Positions 46,584 through 56,281 of a stretch of DNA of 64,000 nucleotides are shown in pieces (position 1 is the first letter of the stretch; every line of letters starts with the position of its first letter). A program made the position numbers and the translations under genes. The stretch is from Glaciihabitans sp. dw_435 (GTDB lineage Bacteria > Actinomycetota > Actinomycetes > Actinomycetales > Microbacteriaceae), in assembly GCF_018449675.1 (NCBI RefSeq), contig NZ_JAAVUZ010000002.1:124001-188000 (forward strand), in the 5' to 3' direction. The notes beneath the pieces are model-generated. The model saw only the letters and a list, made by a program, of their open reading frames with translations. It did not search any database and was not told the origin of the DNA.

Positions 46584-48250
46584 GGGTAAACGCGGATCGG
46601 GGTGGACTCGCGTCCCGGCGCCGAAATCGTGTATCCGGACGCTCCCCCATCGTTGCGTGCCGTCACGGACGCGTAGATGCCCGTGTAGCCGTTGATGCGA
46701 TAGCTGGCGTTGGCGGGAACAGCAATGGTGACGGATGCCCCGGCGGGCACCGGCACCGGGCGCGTCTTGCCGCTCGGGGTGTTGATCACCACGGTCTGAT
46801 CGGCGGACGTCGGGTTCGTGAAGTGGAGGTCATCCACGAGCGCCGCCACCGTCGTGACCATCGCGTCGGAGGTGAGGAGCGGAGCAGCCGCCAGCCAGGC
46901 GAAGTCGGTCTTGCTGCCGTGGGCGACCGATCCGGCGTTCGAGACCCGGGCGGACGCGACGGCGGGCACGGTGGTGGTGACGCTGATGGAGTAGTCACCG
47001 TCGGCGAGCTCGTCGATCGGGAAGTCCGTGACCTTGCCGGCCTCGACGTCAAGTTCGAAGGACGTGCCGGTGGTGGTGCCGCTCTCGGGCACCACGGTGA
47101 CCTCCGCCTTAGCGGCTACGGTGCCGGGAACGTAGAGGCGCAATACCGTCTCGAGGTCTTCGTACCCCTCGCGCCCGGACCGCTGGCCGATCGTTCCGGC
47201 TCCGGCGACGACAACGCCGGGGATGACGTTGGTGAGGCTGGCACCCTGCGTCTGGCCGACGATGTCCACGCCTCCGGCCTCGAGGCCGCGCACGATGGAC
47301 TGCTGGAGGTTCGCGACGACCTTGCCTCCGCGGCTGGTGATGTGCACAACGGGCGATTCAGCACCGGGGGCGAAGCCGGCAAGGGAGAGAACACGCTGGC
47401 CCTGCGGGGCGATGAGGATGCCGGTCATGCCGGGGGCGGTGACCGGACCCTTCTCGGTGAGGATCTCGAGGTTCACCGTGGCGGTGACCTCGCTGGGGTT
47501 GCTGATGGTCAGGAGGGTGGTGCGGCCGGTCGCCGTGGATCCCCCGGACAGCCAGATGTCGCCGGAGGACGCGGTGCAGCTCGCGGAGGCGAGCCCCACG
47601 AACTCCCCCGTCGCCACGGTCTGCTGCTGGGCGGCGCCGATGAGCACGGGTGCCGTGGAGCCGTCGGTGACGGGAGGGGTGCTGATGAGTTGCGGTGCGC
47701 TGGGGGTGCCGCCGGTCGCGGCATCCGACCCGCTGAAGGCGGCGATGTTGACAGTGCCGGCGGAGGCACCGAAGCTCAGGGCAGGCGCCCCGAGGGCGGA
47801 CGCGGTGGTCGCTCCCTGGCCGGAATCGTTCGAGAGGCGCAGCAGGCCACCCGGACAGACGAGCTGCTGCGCGGTGGCGACGGGGGTGACGACGACGCCC
47901 GCGGCCTTGGCGGTGATATCGGGAAGCGAGATCAATCCCGCACCGGCGACAACCACGACTGCGACTACGGCGCCGACGATACCGACGGCGACGCGGGCAC
48001 CGACGACGGCCGCTCCCCGCAGGGTGGGCTGACGCTTGGGGGCCGCAGCCTCGGGCTCGGCGGTCAGGTTCTCGTTCTGCTCGGGGAAGTCGGCGTAGAC
48101 GCTGCCGGTGGTCGTCGGCACGGGCTCGCGCTCGTGCTCAACGGGCGTGACCTCGATCGGAATCGCGTCCACGCGGGCGACGTCCGTGCCGGGGGCGTCG
48201 TTCGTCACGGCCTCGTCGGGCACGTTCTTGTCATTCGTGGGATCAGACAC
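46580..48250 (-). CDS. DUF5719-family envelope protein
   Basis: A 556-residue protein. After an acidic disordered N-terminus (about 1-85) a membrane helix (about 88-111, VGIVGAVVAVVVVAGAGLI) anchors it; the rest is extracytoplasmic and beta-rich (TISNPSEVTATVNLEILTEK and similar repeats of strand-rich text). Family function is unknown. It starts with GTG inside the end of the preceding glycosyltransferase gene (8-base overlap), so the two are cotranscribed and probably act together in the envelope. Confidence 0.85.
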   Translation of the reverse strand: MSDPTNDKNVPDEAVTNDAPGTDVARVDAIPIEVTPVEHEREPVPTTTGSVYADFPEQNENLTAEPEAAAPKRQPTLRGAAVVGARVAVGIVGAVVAVVVVAGAGLISLPDITAKAAGVVVTPVATAQQLVCPGGLLRLSNDSGQGATTASALGAPALSFGASAGTVNIAAFSGSDAATGGTPSAPQLISTPPVTDGSTAPVLIGAAQQQTVATGEFVGLASASCTASSGDIWLSGGSTATGRTTLLTISNPSEVTATVNLEILTEKGPVTAPGMTGILIAPQGQRVLSLAGFAPGAESPVVHITSRGGKVVANLQQSIVRGLEAGGVDIVGQTQGASLTNVIPGVVVAGAGTIGQRSGREGYEDLETVLRLYVPGTVAAKAEVTVVPESGTTTGTSFELDVEAGKVTDFPIDELADGDYSISVTTTVPAVASARVSNAGSVAHGSKTDFAWLAAAPLLTSDAMVTTVAALVDDLHFTNPTSADQTVVINTPSGKTRPVPVPAGASVTIAVPANASYRINGYTGIYASVTARNDGGASGYTISAPGRESTPIRVYP

Positions 48251-51068
48251 TGTCGTCCTCGTCAAAGCTCGGGCCCTCGTCCGTGGTTTCGGCCACGGTC
48301 GAGCGGCGGCGTCCACGGGAGGTCGGCACCGCCAAAAGCAGCGTTACAAAGAACACGAGGGCTGTCACGCCAAGGATGAGGATCCCCAGCGGGGTGCCAA
48401 GGGTCGAGTCCCCCGTGGGCGCCGTGCCGGGCGCCAGGTTGTCGTAGTGCCACAGAAGGCCCTGTGAGGTGTCGCCGATGGGAGCGAGAATCGCGTTGCC
48501 GTCGAGGGCATCGGCCGCGCGCTGGCGGGTCTCGCGGGCTGCTCCCGCCGGGGCATCCGCCAACAACACAAATCCAATGTGCTGCTTATCGAGCTCCGCG
48601 GCGATATCGAGGCCGCTGCGCGACGCGATGTTGCCCGCGAGGGTCGCGAGTTCCTTTTGCGCTGCGGTGAGGGTGGTGGAGGTCGTGACGAGAGTCGAGT
48701 ACTCATCCAGAGTCGTACCGGTGCCGCGATGCAGGGTGGCGGCGAGACCGCCGTCGGGCTGCGCGGTGAGCTCGAGGGTGCCGAGGCCGGGTTTGGTGGA
48801 TGCCTCGGCCGTGACAAATGCCGGCAGCTGGGCCTGGCTGCTCGCCTGAATCGCGGAGGTTCCCGCGAGGGGTGCGGCGAGCAACGGGATGACGACGAGG
48901 GTCGAGGCGATGCCTACAACGAGCGCGGGAACGATGACTCCGCGCTTGAAGACGTCCAGCGCGATCACCACGGCTCCCACGAGGCCGAGCCAGTAGAGGC
49001 TGAGGCCCGCGGCCGGCCAGATACCGGCGGCCTGCGATCCGACCAGCGACAGCTGCAGGTGGGAGGAGAAGACCGCCGTGAGGAATCCCAGCAGCGCGAG
49101 CACCAGCGCGGGAACGGCGCGGCGGGAGCCCGGCAGGAACAGCGCGGCGAGGGCGACGACGGCGAGGGGAAGGAACAGCACGGCGGCAACGACCGGCGCC
49201 GTGGCATCCGCGATCCCGAGCATGCTGCCGACGCTCTCCCAGCCGGTGAAGCTTGCGGCCGGGGAGCCGAGTACAAGGTGCCAGCCGGAGGGGGCGTCCT
49301 GCACGACCGCGATGCCGGGGTCGGTGAGGATGGCGAGCCAGTGGCCACGCATCGCCTGCGCGACGACGACGGGCGCGAACAGCACCGCGGCCGGAATCAC
49401 GACCATGATCAGGCGGTGGATGCGGCGCGGGTGGGTGACCATCCAGGCGATGAGTGCGACGAGCAGTGCAGGAATGAGGCTGGGGGCGGATGCCACGACC
49501 GCCGCAAACAGCAGTGCGGCTCCGGCCGAAGCCGACCAGTTACGGGCCGCCGCCAGCACGGCGATGACGAGCCACGGCAGCAGGAGGTGCGCGATGACGG
49601 CACCGAGGTGTCCGCCGTTGAGGGAGCTGAGGAAGGGCGGCGCGAGGGACCACAGGATTGCGGCGACCGCCGCGGGCCAGGCGCGCTCGGTGAAGCGCAC
49701 GGCGCACCACCACGCCCCGAGCGCGGCAAGCGGCAGCGCGGCGAGGTACAGCACGACGATGCTGAGTGACGGAGACCAGAAGGTGAAGGATCCGAGGACG
49801 GCGAGCACCGCGGTGAAGGGGTCGGACGGGCCGGTAAATCCGACGTTGATCTGATGCCAGCCGTAGCCGACGCTCGACCAGAGGGTTCCGATGGTCGCGG
49901 ACAGCGGGGCGAGCGCTCCACCCGAGACGGCGGATGCGCCCAGCAGGGGGCCGAACGAGATGATGCCGATGATGGCCGTCAGCAGCACGGTCCAGGCACC
50001 ACCGCCGGAGAGGAAACCGACCCGGGTGCGCGGCACGGCCGGAGAGGCGGCCGCTGCCGCGGTCTCGCGCTGTTGCGCGTGGTGTTCGCGGGCCTCTGCC
50101 GTGGACATCCGCAGGGGGCGGATCGCCTTCCAGCCGAGCTTTCGGTTGCGCCGCAGATTGCGACGGGCGGGGCCTACTCCGCGACTGAACGCCGCTCGCA
50201 GCGCGGTCGAGAACTCCCCGCCGACGGCGCCGGGCTCCTTGCGGATGAGGTGAATGATGGCGCGCACGATCGCCAGCGGCACGAGCGACAGCCAGTGCAG
50301 CGGCAACATGATGGCGCGGGAGTACACGAGCCGGCGATGCAGCTGGGCGGCGCGGCCGAGGCGTGCGCGGGTGCCATAGGAGATGGTGCGGCGGTCGAAC
50401 AGCTCGGGGCCACCGACAGTGGCAACGCGGGCCGTGGGAACGCCGATCACGCGGTGGCCGGCCAGGCGCACCCGCACGGAGAAATCGAGGGCCGCGTCTA
50501 CCGACGGCAGGGCGGGGTCGAATCCGCCGAGCGCCTGCCACACCGAGCGGCGCACGAGCATGCCGGCACTTCCCACGGCGAGGAAGTCGCTCTGCAGGTC
50601 GTGTTGTGCCTGGTCGAGTTCATTCTCGACGAGGGCGATCGATGCACCGAAGCGGGTCATCGTTTCGCCGTACTCGGCGATCGTGTCGGGGCGGTCCCAG
50701 CGCATGAGCTTGGGGCCGGCGATCGCGACCGACGGTGCGATCTCGACGGCGCTCAGCAGATTGGAGAGGGCGCGGGGGTGAGGTGCGCTGTCGTGCGAGA
50801 GGAGCCACAGCCAGTCGTCCTCCGACTCGGCGGGGCTCGCGGCGTGCAGGCCGTCGGTTACGCCGCCGCCGAAACTGCGACGGGTGGTGCTGACGAGCTG
50901 GGTGGGACCCGCCGCTGCCAGAAGAGCGGATGTCGCATCCGATGAACCGGCGTCGACATAGACGACCGCATCGGGCAATCTCAGTTGAGACGCGACGGCG
51001 GCCAGTGTTCGATCCAGAAACTCGGCCCCATCGCGGGCGACCAGGATCGCGGTAACTCTCGGCTGCAT
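48243..51068 (-). CDS. Large membrane glycosyltransferase (GT2 plus multi-pass domain)
   Basis: A 941-residue protein. The N-terminal GT2 domain (about 1-260) has ARDGAEFLDRTLAAVASQ, VYVDAGSSDATS and the LLSHDSAPHPRALSNLL acidic motif. A long membrane region follows with about 10-12 helices (from TVLLTAIIGIISFGPLL) and a C-terminal extracellular part, then a last helix near 895. Similar proteins flank whiB2 and DUF5719 in actinobacteria and are thought to build cell-wall or extracellular glycans. It starts 10 bases after the whiB2 stop. Confidence 0.9.
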   Translation of the reverse strand: MQPRVTAILVARDGAEFLDRTLAAVASQLRLPDAVVYVDAGSSDATSALLAAAGPTQLVSTTRRSFGGGVTDGLHAASPAESEDDWLWLLSHDSAPHPRALSNLLSAVEIAPSVAIAGPKLMRWDRPDTIAEYGETMTRFGASIALVENELDQAQHDLQSDFLAVGSAGMLVRRSVWQALGGFDPALPSVDAALDFSVRVRLAGHRVIGVPTARVATVGGPELFDRRTISYGTRARLGRAAQLHRRLVYSRAIMLPLHWLSLVPLAIVRAIIHLIRKEPGAVGGEFSTALRAAFSRGVGPARRNLRRNRKLGWKAIRPLRMSTAEAREHHAQQRETAAAAASPAVPRTRVGFLSGGGAWTVLLTAIIGIISFGPLLGASAVSGGALAPLSATIGTLWSSVGYGWHQINVGFTGPSDPFTAVLAVLGSFTFWSPSLSIVVLYLAALPLAALGAWWCAVRFTERAWPAAVAAILWSLAPPFLSSLNGGHLGAVIAHLLLPWLVIAVLAAARNWSASAGAALLFAAVVASAPSLIPALLVALIAWMVTHPRRIHRLIMVVIPAAVLFAPVVVAQAMRGHWLAILTDPGIAVVQDAPSGWHLVLGSPAASFTGWESVGSMLGIADATAPVVAAVLFLPLAVVALAALFLPGSRRAVPALVLALLGFLTAVFSSHLQLSLVGSQAAGIWPAAGLSLYWLGLVGAVVIALDVFKRGVIVPALVVGIASTLVVIPLLAAPLAGTSAIQASSQAQLPAFVTAEASTKPGLGTLELTAQPDGGLAATLHRGTGTTLDEYSTLVTTSTTLTAAQKELATLAGNIASRSGLDIAAELDKQHIGFVLLADAPAGAARETRQRAADALDGNAILAPIGDTSQGLLWHYDNLAPGTAPTGDSTLGTPLGILILGVTALVFFVTLLLAVPTSRGRRRSTVAETTDEGPSFDEDDSV

Positions 51069-51078
51069 CTAGAAGAGA

Positions 51079-51393
51079 CTAGGCGCGCTTACGAAGTTTG
51101 CGACGCTCCCGCTCCGACAGTCCGCCCCAAATACCGAATCGCTCGTCGTTTTCGAGCGCGTATTCGAGGCATTGGTTGCGAACTTCACACGAACCACAAA
51201 TTTTCTTGGCATCGCGTGTCGACCCACCCTTTTCGGGGAAGAAGGCCTCGGGATCGGTCTGCGCACAGAGTGAATCCGACTGCCAGGCGAGAGGGTTTTC
51301 CTCTTCGTCCTGACGAACTCCCGGAACGCCGAGGCGTACCGGATCGACAAACCAGTTGTCGGGAACGGAGGGGCGGTATTCGTTATTGACCAT
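51079..51393 (-). CDS. whiB2: WhiB2-type Fe-S regulator
   Basis: A 104-residue Wbl protein. [4Fe-4S] cysteines are Cys43, Cys66, Cys69 and Cys75; GIWGG lies at about 87-91, and the basic tail is RERRKLRKRA. The DSLCAQTDPEAFFPEKGGST sequence is the WhiB2/WhmD type, which controls septation in concert with a WhiA partner. Ribosome site AGGGGAG is eight bases before ATG. A typical promoter precedes it (51450-51478). Confidence 0.95.
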   Translation of the reverse strand: MVNNEYRPSVPDNWFVDPVRLGVPGVRQDEEENPLAWQSDSLCAQTDPEAFFPEKGGSTRDAKKICGSCEVRNQCLEYALENDERFGIWGGLSERERRKLRKRA

Positions 51394-51449
51394 GACGATG
51401 TCTCCCCTCAGTGTTGCTTCTTATCGGTCACGCTTGCGCGTTAGTGATA

Positions 51450-51478
51450 ATTACACCGGTGTAGTTCGCAAGAGTCAA
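51450..51478 (-). promoter_or_regulatory. whiB2 promoter
   Basis: On the minus strand, TTGACT (51478-51473) and TGTAAT (51455-51450) are separated by 17 bases, a consensus housekeeping layout. A palindrome ACACCGGTGT (51453-51462) overlaps the -10/spacer and could be an operator. It gives a leader of about 45-50 bases. The rest of the 339-base gap (51479-51732) has nothing I can identify. Confidence 0.75.
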
Positions 51479-51732
51479 GTCGCGAATCATAAAACCTTCA
51501 ACCGACATCCGAGGGTTAGCTCGAAGACAAAATTGAGTTTCCCTGTTCTTCCGGGCCGCAATCCCCGTGTTCTGGGGGTTGCGTCGCCTCCCCCGGCAGA
51601 ATGCCTCGGCGTGTCGCGCCGGCTCGCCAGGGACGATCACGCGTCCTGAGAGTTTCCGCCCTCGGAGTACGACCGGGCGCGTCGCACCGTTAAACGGTAG
51701 ACGGCGTGCGAGGCGGATGCAACGTGGCAGGG

Positions 51733-52701
51733 TCAGGCGGAGAGCGCGGCCGTTCTGGCTGTCCACGCGGAATCGACCATCTCACGGAGCGTGTGCCGCA
51801 TGCGCCAGTCGAGATCGCGCGCGGCGAGCTCTCCCTCCGCCACGATGCGGGCGGGGTCGCCGGGGCGGCGGGGTGCAATCTCGGGGATGAAAGCGATGCC
51901 CGTGACATCCGCTATCGCCGCCATGATCTCGCCGACCGAAACTCCCTCTCCGCTACCGAGGTTGTAGGCAGGCTCAAGGTCTTCGTGGGCGTCAAGCTTG
52001 CGCGCTGCCTCGACGTGGGAGACGGCGAGATCCGCTACGTGGATGTAGTCGCGCACGTTCGTGCCGTCCGGCGTCTCGTAGTCATCTCCATTGATGCGGG
52101 GCGTGCGTCCGGCGACCAGCGCTTCAAACACCAACGGGAAGAGGTTGTGCGGGCTCGTGTCATACACGCTGGGGTCTCCGCTGCCGACCACGTTGAAGTA
52201 GCGCAGACTCGTGTGCCGCAAGCCGGTGGCGATCGCCTGGTCGCGCAGCAGCCACTCGCCGATGAGCTTGGATTCGCCGTAGGGCGACTGGGGGTTCTTG
52301 GGGGTGTCTTCGGTGACGAGCTCGCCGGGAGGAGTTCCGTAGACGGCGGCACTCGACGAGAACACGATGCGGTCGACTCCGCAGAGCTGCATCGCTTCGA
52401 GCAGAACCGCGGTACCCGTGACGTTCTGCTCGTACGTGTGCAGTGGCCGCGTGACGGAGACTCCCGCGTACTTGTAACCAGCCACGTGGATGACGCCCGT
52501 CACGTTGTGCTCGGTCATCGTCGCCACGAGAAGGTCCTTGTCGAGGATCGAGCCCTGCACGAACGGTACGCCCTCCGCCACGAAGGCCGCGAACCCGCTC
52601 GAGAGGTCATCCACCACGACGGGCGTCAGCCCGGCATAGGTCAATGCCCGCACTACATGAGCTCCGATATACCCCGCACCACCCGTTACCAACCACGTCA
52701 T
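51733..52701 (-). CDS. galE: UDP-glucose 4-epimerase
   Basis: A 322-residue extended SDR interconverting UDP-glucose and UDP-galactose. GGAGYIG (7-13) binds NAD; catalytic Tyr141 and Lys145 are in SPYGESK, with Ser117 region SSSAAVYG. NLGSGEGVSVGEI and the RRPGDPARIVA substrate segment complete the family. No ribosome site is obvious. It stands between whiB2 and a small membrane gene, in the same direction as the region's glycan genes. Confidence 0.95.
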   Translation of the reverse strand: MTWLVTGGAGYIGAHVVRALTYAGLTPVVVDDLSSGFAAFVAEGVPFVQGSILDKDLLVATMTEHNVTGVIHVAGYKYAGVSVTRPLHTYEQNVTGTAVLLEAMQLCGVDRIVFSSSAAVYGTPPGELVTEDTPKNPQSPYGESKLIGEWLLRDQAIATGLRHTSLRYFNVVGSGDPSVYDTSPHNLFPLVFEALVAGRTPRINGDDYETPDGTNVRDYIHVADLAVSHVEAARKLDAHEDLEPAYNLGSGEGVSVGEIMAAIADVTGIAFIPEIAPRRPGDPARIVAEGELAARDLDWRMRHTLREMVDSAWTARTAALSA

Positions 52702-52724
52702 GGAGCTAACGCTAGTGCCCGAAT

Positions 52725-52949
52725 CTAGGGATGGCTTATGCGGATGGTGTGCTTCGGCGCAGCGCCGCGGTTGTGCGCACCGGATCGCGCGAGTTTTTCT
52801 CGATCATTGTCGGTGGAAGATGCGGGGGCGGATGCCACGAGCCGGGGGTCCGTGGGGATGCGCCGGTGTCCGTCTCGCCCGATCACCACGATCGTGGAGA
52901 CGATTGCCCAGACGCCCAGAAGGGCCATGAATACGAGGAATGTTGTCAT
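52725..52949 (-). CDS. Small single-helix membrane protein
   Basis: A 74-residue protein. TTFLVFMALLGVWAIVSTIV is one membrane helix, followed by a cytosolic tail GRDGHRRIPTDPRLVASAP. The helix plus the DGHRR(I/V)P motif makes it plausible as a real small gene. It stops 23 bases before the galE start and may share its transcript. Function unknown. Confidence 0.6.
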   Translation of the reverse strand: MTTFLVFMALLGVWAIVSTIVVIGRDGHRRIPTDPRLVASAPASSTDNDREKLARSGAHNRGAAPKHTIRISHP

Positions 52950-53032
52950 GGCAGAAAATCTATGACTTGGCAATTCCTGCCGACAGTGGCAGCATTGCCA
53001 TCAATCGTTTCTTTCCTGCCACGGAGGTCCAC

Positions 53033-53986
53033 GTGCTGAAAAAGGTTGTCCTGCTAGCCATTCCCGGGGTCGCGCCCTTCGAGTTCGGCGTGATCTGCGA
53101 GGTCTTCGGCATCGATCGCACAGACATGGGTGGCGCAGCCTTTGACTTCACCATCGCCACGGCCGAACCCGGCCCCGTGCCGACCAGCCTCGGCTACGAC
53201 ATCACGATTCCGTACGGCCTCGAGGTCGCCGCCGATGCCGACCTCATCGCGGTTCCCGCGCACAACATCTCGGGTGTCGACGAGCGCTTCCTGCAGGTCA
53301 TCCGCGATGCCGAGGCCCGCGGCGCCTGGGTGCTCAGTGTCTGCAGCGGCGCTTTCGTGCTCGCGCAGGCCGGCATTCTCGAGGGGCGCAGGGCCGCCAC
53401 CCACTGGATGCACGCCGACCGGCTTGCCGCCGAGTACCCCGGCACCACTGTCGATCCCGATGTGCTGTTCGTGGAGGACCGCCGTGTCATCACCAGCGCC
53501 GGCACCGCCTCCGGCATCGACGCGGCCCTCCACCTCGTGCGCAAGGAACTCGGTGCGTCCGTCGCCAACGTCATCGCCCGCCGCATGGTCGTGCCACCCC
53601 AGCGGGACGGCGGCCAGTCGCAGTACATCGACACCCCCATCCCCGCCTACAAGAGCGACTCCTTCGCGTCGGTGACACAGTGGATGCTCGACAACCTGAG
53701 CCAGGACCTCACCGTCGACCAGCTCGCGCGCAAGGCACTCATGTCATCCCGCACGTTCGCCCGCCGTTTCCGCGCGGACACCGGTACCACCCCCGCGGCG
53801 TGGCTCAACCGGCAGCGGATCATCCGTGCGCAGCAGATCCTCGAAAAGACGGACCGCGACCTGGAGGCCGTCGCCCAGGAAACAGGATTCGGCACGGCCG
53901 CGGTGATGCGTCACCACTTCGTGAAGGTGCTGCAGACAACTCCAACCGCCTACCGCCGCGCCTTCGGCTCGCTCTTGGCAGGTTAG
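53033..53986 (+). CDS. GlxA-type transcriptional regulator (DJ-1/PfpI plus AraC HTH)
   Basis: A 317-residue regulator. A class-I amidotransferase-like domain (about 1-190) with the nucleophile-elbow-like VLSVCSGAFVLAQAG is followed by two AraC-type HTHs (about 210-315: LTVDQLARKALMSSRTFARR and LEAVAQETGFGTAAVMRHH). GTG at 53033 has GGAGG five bases upstream. Targets are unknown; such regulators often control amine or amide catabolism. The 3' end is overlapped on the opposite strand by 243 bases of the YfhO-type gene, which is unusual. Confidence 0.93.
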   Translation: MLKKVVLLAIPGVAPFEFGVICEVFGIDRTDMGGAAFDFTIATAEPGPVPTSLGYDITIPYGLEVAADADLIAVPAHNISGVDERFLQVIRDAEARGAWVLSVCSGAFVLAQAGILEGRRAATHWMHADRLAAEYPGTTVDPDVLFVEDRRVITSAGTASGIDAALHLVRKELGASVANVIARRMVVPPQRDGGQSQYIDTPIPAYKSDSFASVTQWMLDNLSQDLTVDQLARKALMSSRTFARRFRADTGTTPAAWLNRQRIIRAQQILEKTDRDLEAVAQETGFGTAAVMRHHFVKVLQTTPTAYRRAFGSLLAG

Positions 53987-56206
53987 ATATCTGCGCTGAC
54001 CCGCGCGCGTCTGAGCGTCCCGCCTCCGGCGACCCAGGGCCATACCGGCAGTAAGCAGGGCCACTATAAAGACCCCGCCACCGAACAATCTCCATGACAA
54101 CGCCTCCGCCGGGAGGGAGTAATCAAGAGTCAGGTTCCATTGTCCGGCCGGCACCATCAGGGTGATCTGCCCGGAAGTTCCTCGAGCTGTGGGCACTGCA
54201 GAACAATCGGACCCGGCGGTTGAGCACAGAGTCGCGTTCCACCCTTCGTAGTCGGCCTCGTTGAGGGCGACTGGTACGTCAGTTGCGGCATCGAGTTTGT
54301 ATACGAAGTGACCTTCGGTGTCATACGACACCGGGGAAACGTTAAGGGACTCCCCACACTCCCCCTGCGTCGCACACACGGCAGTAGCGGCCGCCGACGG
54401 GATCGCGTCGGGCAGCGTCTGGATCACCACTCCTGGAGCCGTCCAGAAGGCCCGCGTGTCTACACCGACAGCCTCTGGCGCGAACAGCTGTTGCTTGACA
54501 AGTTCGTACGTCTCAGTTCCGCGAAGGTTCACGTAACCGAACACACTGGGATCCCCCGTGTAGAAGGCGTCACCATATTTGCTGGCTATCGCGTCCACAC
54601 CGGTGATATTTGCCGGCGCCGGATCACGGGCGGGTCGTTGCTTCTCGACACTGGGGTTGTCCGCCCGCTCCTCGATGAGCGAATCAACGCTCTGTCCCAG
54701 ATAAGACGTCTCAACGGCTTGACGATCGGCTCTCCAGTCCGCCGGAACCGAGAACGCAGACAAGGTCCCTGACACGACGATGATTGCGACCAGCCCCGCA
54801 ACAACTACTTGCTGGCGCACAGCTGTTCCCCGCAGCACGAGGAACAGCAGCGCGGCTGCGGCGGCCAGCAACACCCACTGCGGAATAGTTGAGCGGGGGT
54901 CGAAGGCGTAACGCGAGCCGATCAGGGCGAAGCCCACCAACATCGAGGCGACGAGCAGGCCAATTGTCCACTCCCGCCGCTTAGACGCCCGACCCTCGTC
55001 TACGCCGTCCGCCTGCGTGAGCGAGGACGCGACGGACCGCTCCGAGTGGAGAGTCAGCAACGACTGCAGGGCAACAACGCCTGCGGCAACGAAGCCGAAC
55101 AAGATAACAAATTTGAAGTCGGACATCCGGAATCGACTTGCGTCGAGCCCTGGGAGGTGGGCGCCAATGAATTCGTGCCATGGCCAGAATGGCAAGCCGA
55201 TGAGCACGGCCACAAGTGACACCGCGATGAGTGACCTGACCAAGCGGTCCTTCCACGGGAGGAAGGCAAGCAGGGCGACGGACACGGCGGGTATGAAAAA
55301 AGACCGCATGGTCGAATATGACGGCAACACAGGATTGTCGTAGGGAAACAACAGTGTGCCAATGATGCCGATGGTGAATGCGGATGTGTCAGGAGCAACG
55401 GCCGGGTAATGGCCTCGCGCGAGCAACGCCGGCAGGAACCGCAGCAGACTCATCAAGATTGCCGCGACACCGACGATGGCCAAGGGCAATAGGTACCGCG
55501 TGATCCTCGGTCGGAACGCGATCTGATTTGCAATGACCCAGACGGGGAGCGTGTAGGCCAGCGCGACGAGCATGCCCGGATAGATCGCAAGAATCGCTTG
55601 CCATGCGATGAGGGCGCCGATGGCTGGCGCCCACAGACTGCGCCAGGGCCACTTCACGCTTGTTAGGAGCATCACCCAGGGAATCCACGCATACCCTCGC
55701 GTGATGTCAAGATACGTGGCATTCGAATAGAAGCCCGTGACGAAGAACCAGCCAGCAAGGCCCACGAGCGCCGGACCGATTCCCACATTCCATCGGCGGG
55801 CGAACACGTACACCCCTACCGCACCGAACCCCACATGAAGTGCAGACAAGATGGCCGATGCGTGGAGCGTGAAAGGTCCGAAGAGGGTCATGAGACCAAC
55901 GGGAAGGTAGTACGAGCTGTTCTGGAGGTTGGACACGGCCGGGTAACCACCCCACATGTACGACATCCACTGCGGTGGGTTAAAGAACCCACCATCCCGC
56001 CACCAGGCAAATGCTTCTTCGTTGTACCCGCCGATGAAGTCGAATTGGGGAATCACTGCCCCGGTGAAGTACGAGCCGAACACCAGAGACTCCAGCAGCA
56101 CGAGCAGGCCCGCAACGATCGCAATCTCACGCATGCGACTGCGCGCGCCATCGGAGGACAGGAGCGTTGCCGTGCGGGTCCTGAGTGATTGCTCGCGGAT
56201 CTTCAC
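53744..56206 (-). CDS. YfhO-type multi-pass membrane protein, with extended C-terminus
   Basis: An 820-residue protein of the YfhO family (lipoteichoic-acid or lipid-carrier glycosylation in Gram-positives). About 12 membrane helices precede an extracellular C-terminal domain with beta-rich segments (TGQIT-like, VALNEADYEGWNATL) and a last helix near GGVFIVALLTAGMALGRR. After that helix the frame should stop, but it runs on for about 85 residues into the antisense of the GlxA gene. A TAA lies in another frame next to the GlxA stop, so a one-base shift could restore a normal end. GTG start; an internal ATG exists 24 codons later. Confidence 0.82.
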   Translation of the reverse strand: MKIREQSLRTRTATLLSSDGARSRMREIAIVAGLLVLLESLVFGSYFTGAVIPQFDFIGGYNEEAFAWWRDGGFFNPPQWMSYMWGGYPAVSNLQNSSYYLPVGLMTLFGPFTLHASAILSALHVGFGAVGVYVFARRWNVGIGPALVGLAGWFFVTGFYSNATYLDITRGYAWIPWVMLLTSVKWPWRSLWAPAIGALIAWQAILAIYPGMLVALAYTLPVWVIANQIAFRPRITRYLLPLAIVGVAAILMSLLRFLPALLARGHYPAVAPDTSAFTIGIIGTLLFPYDNPVLPSYSTMRSFFIPAVSVALLAFLPWKDRLVRSLIAVSLVAVLIGLPFWPWHEFIGAHLPGLDASRFRMSDFKFVILFGFVAAGVVALQSLLTLHSERSVASSLTQADGVDEGRASKRREWTIGLLVASMLVGFALIGSRYAFDPRSTIPQWVLLAAAAALLFLVLRGTAVRQQVVVAGLVAIIVVSGTLSAFSVPADWRADRQAVETSYLGQSVDSLIEERADNPSVEKQRPARDPAPANITGVDAIASKYGDAFYTGDPSVFGYVNLRGTETYELVKQQLFAPEAVGVDTRAFWTAPGVVIQTLPDAIPSAAATAVCATQGECGESLNVSPVSYDTEGHFVYKLDAATDVPVALNEADYEGWNATLCSTAGSDCSAVPTARGTSGQITLMVPAGQWNLTLDYSLPAEALSWRLFGGGVFIVALLTAGMALGRRRRDAQTRAGQRRYLTCQERAEGAAVGGWSCLQHLHEVVTHHRGRAESCFLGDGLQVAVRLFEDLLRTDDPLPVEPRRGGGTGVRAETAGERAG

Positions 56207-56281
56207 GACCGCCTTCCGTCTAGGTACGTCTCAATGAACCCTGGCTCGGGCTGGACCAGACTACTGGCTCCACGGGCGACC

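Noticed and set aside
46823-48379. 518-codon frame opposite DUF5719
   Set aside because: Antisense of a membrane-anchored beta-rich protein; Gly/Asp/Arg-rich text with no domain.
51428-51766. 112-codon minus-strand frame upstream of whiB2
   Set aside because: It covers the whiB2 promoter and the galE 3' end. It has no ribosome site, and the translation is Arg/Pro-rich without a domain.
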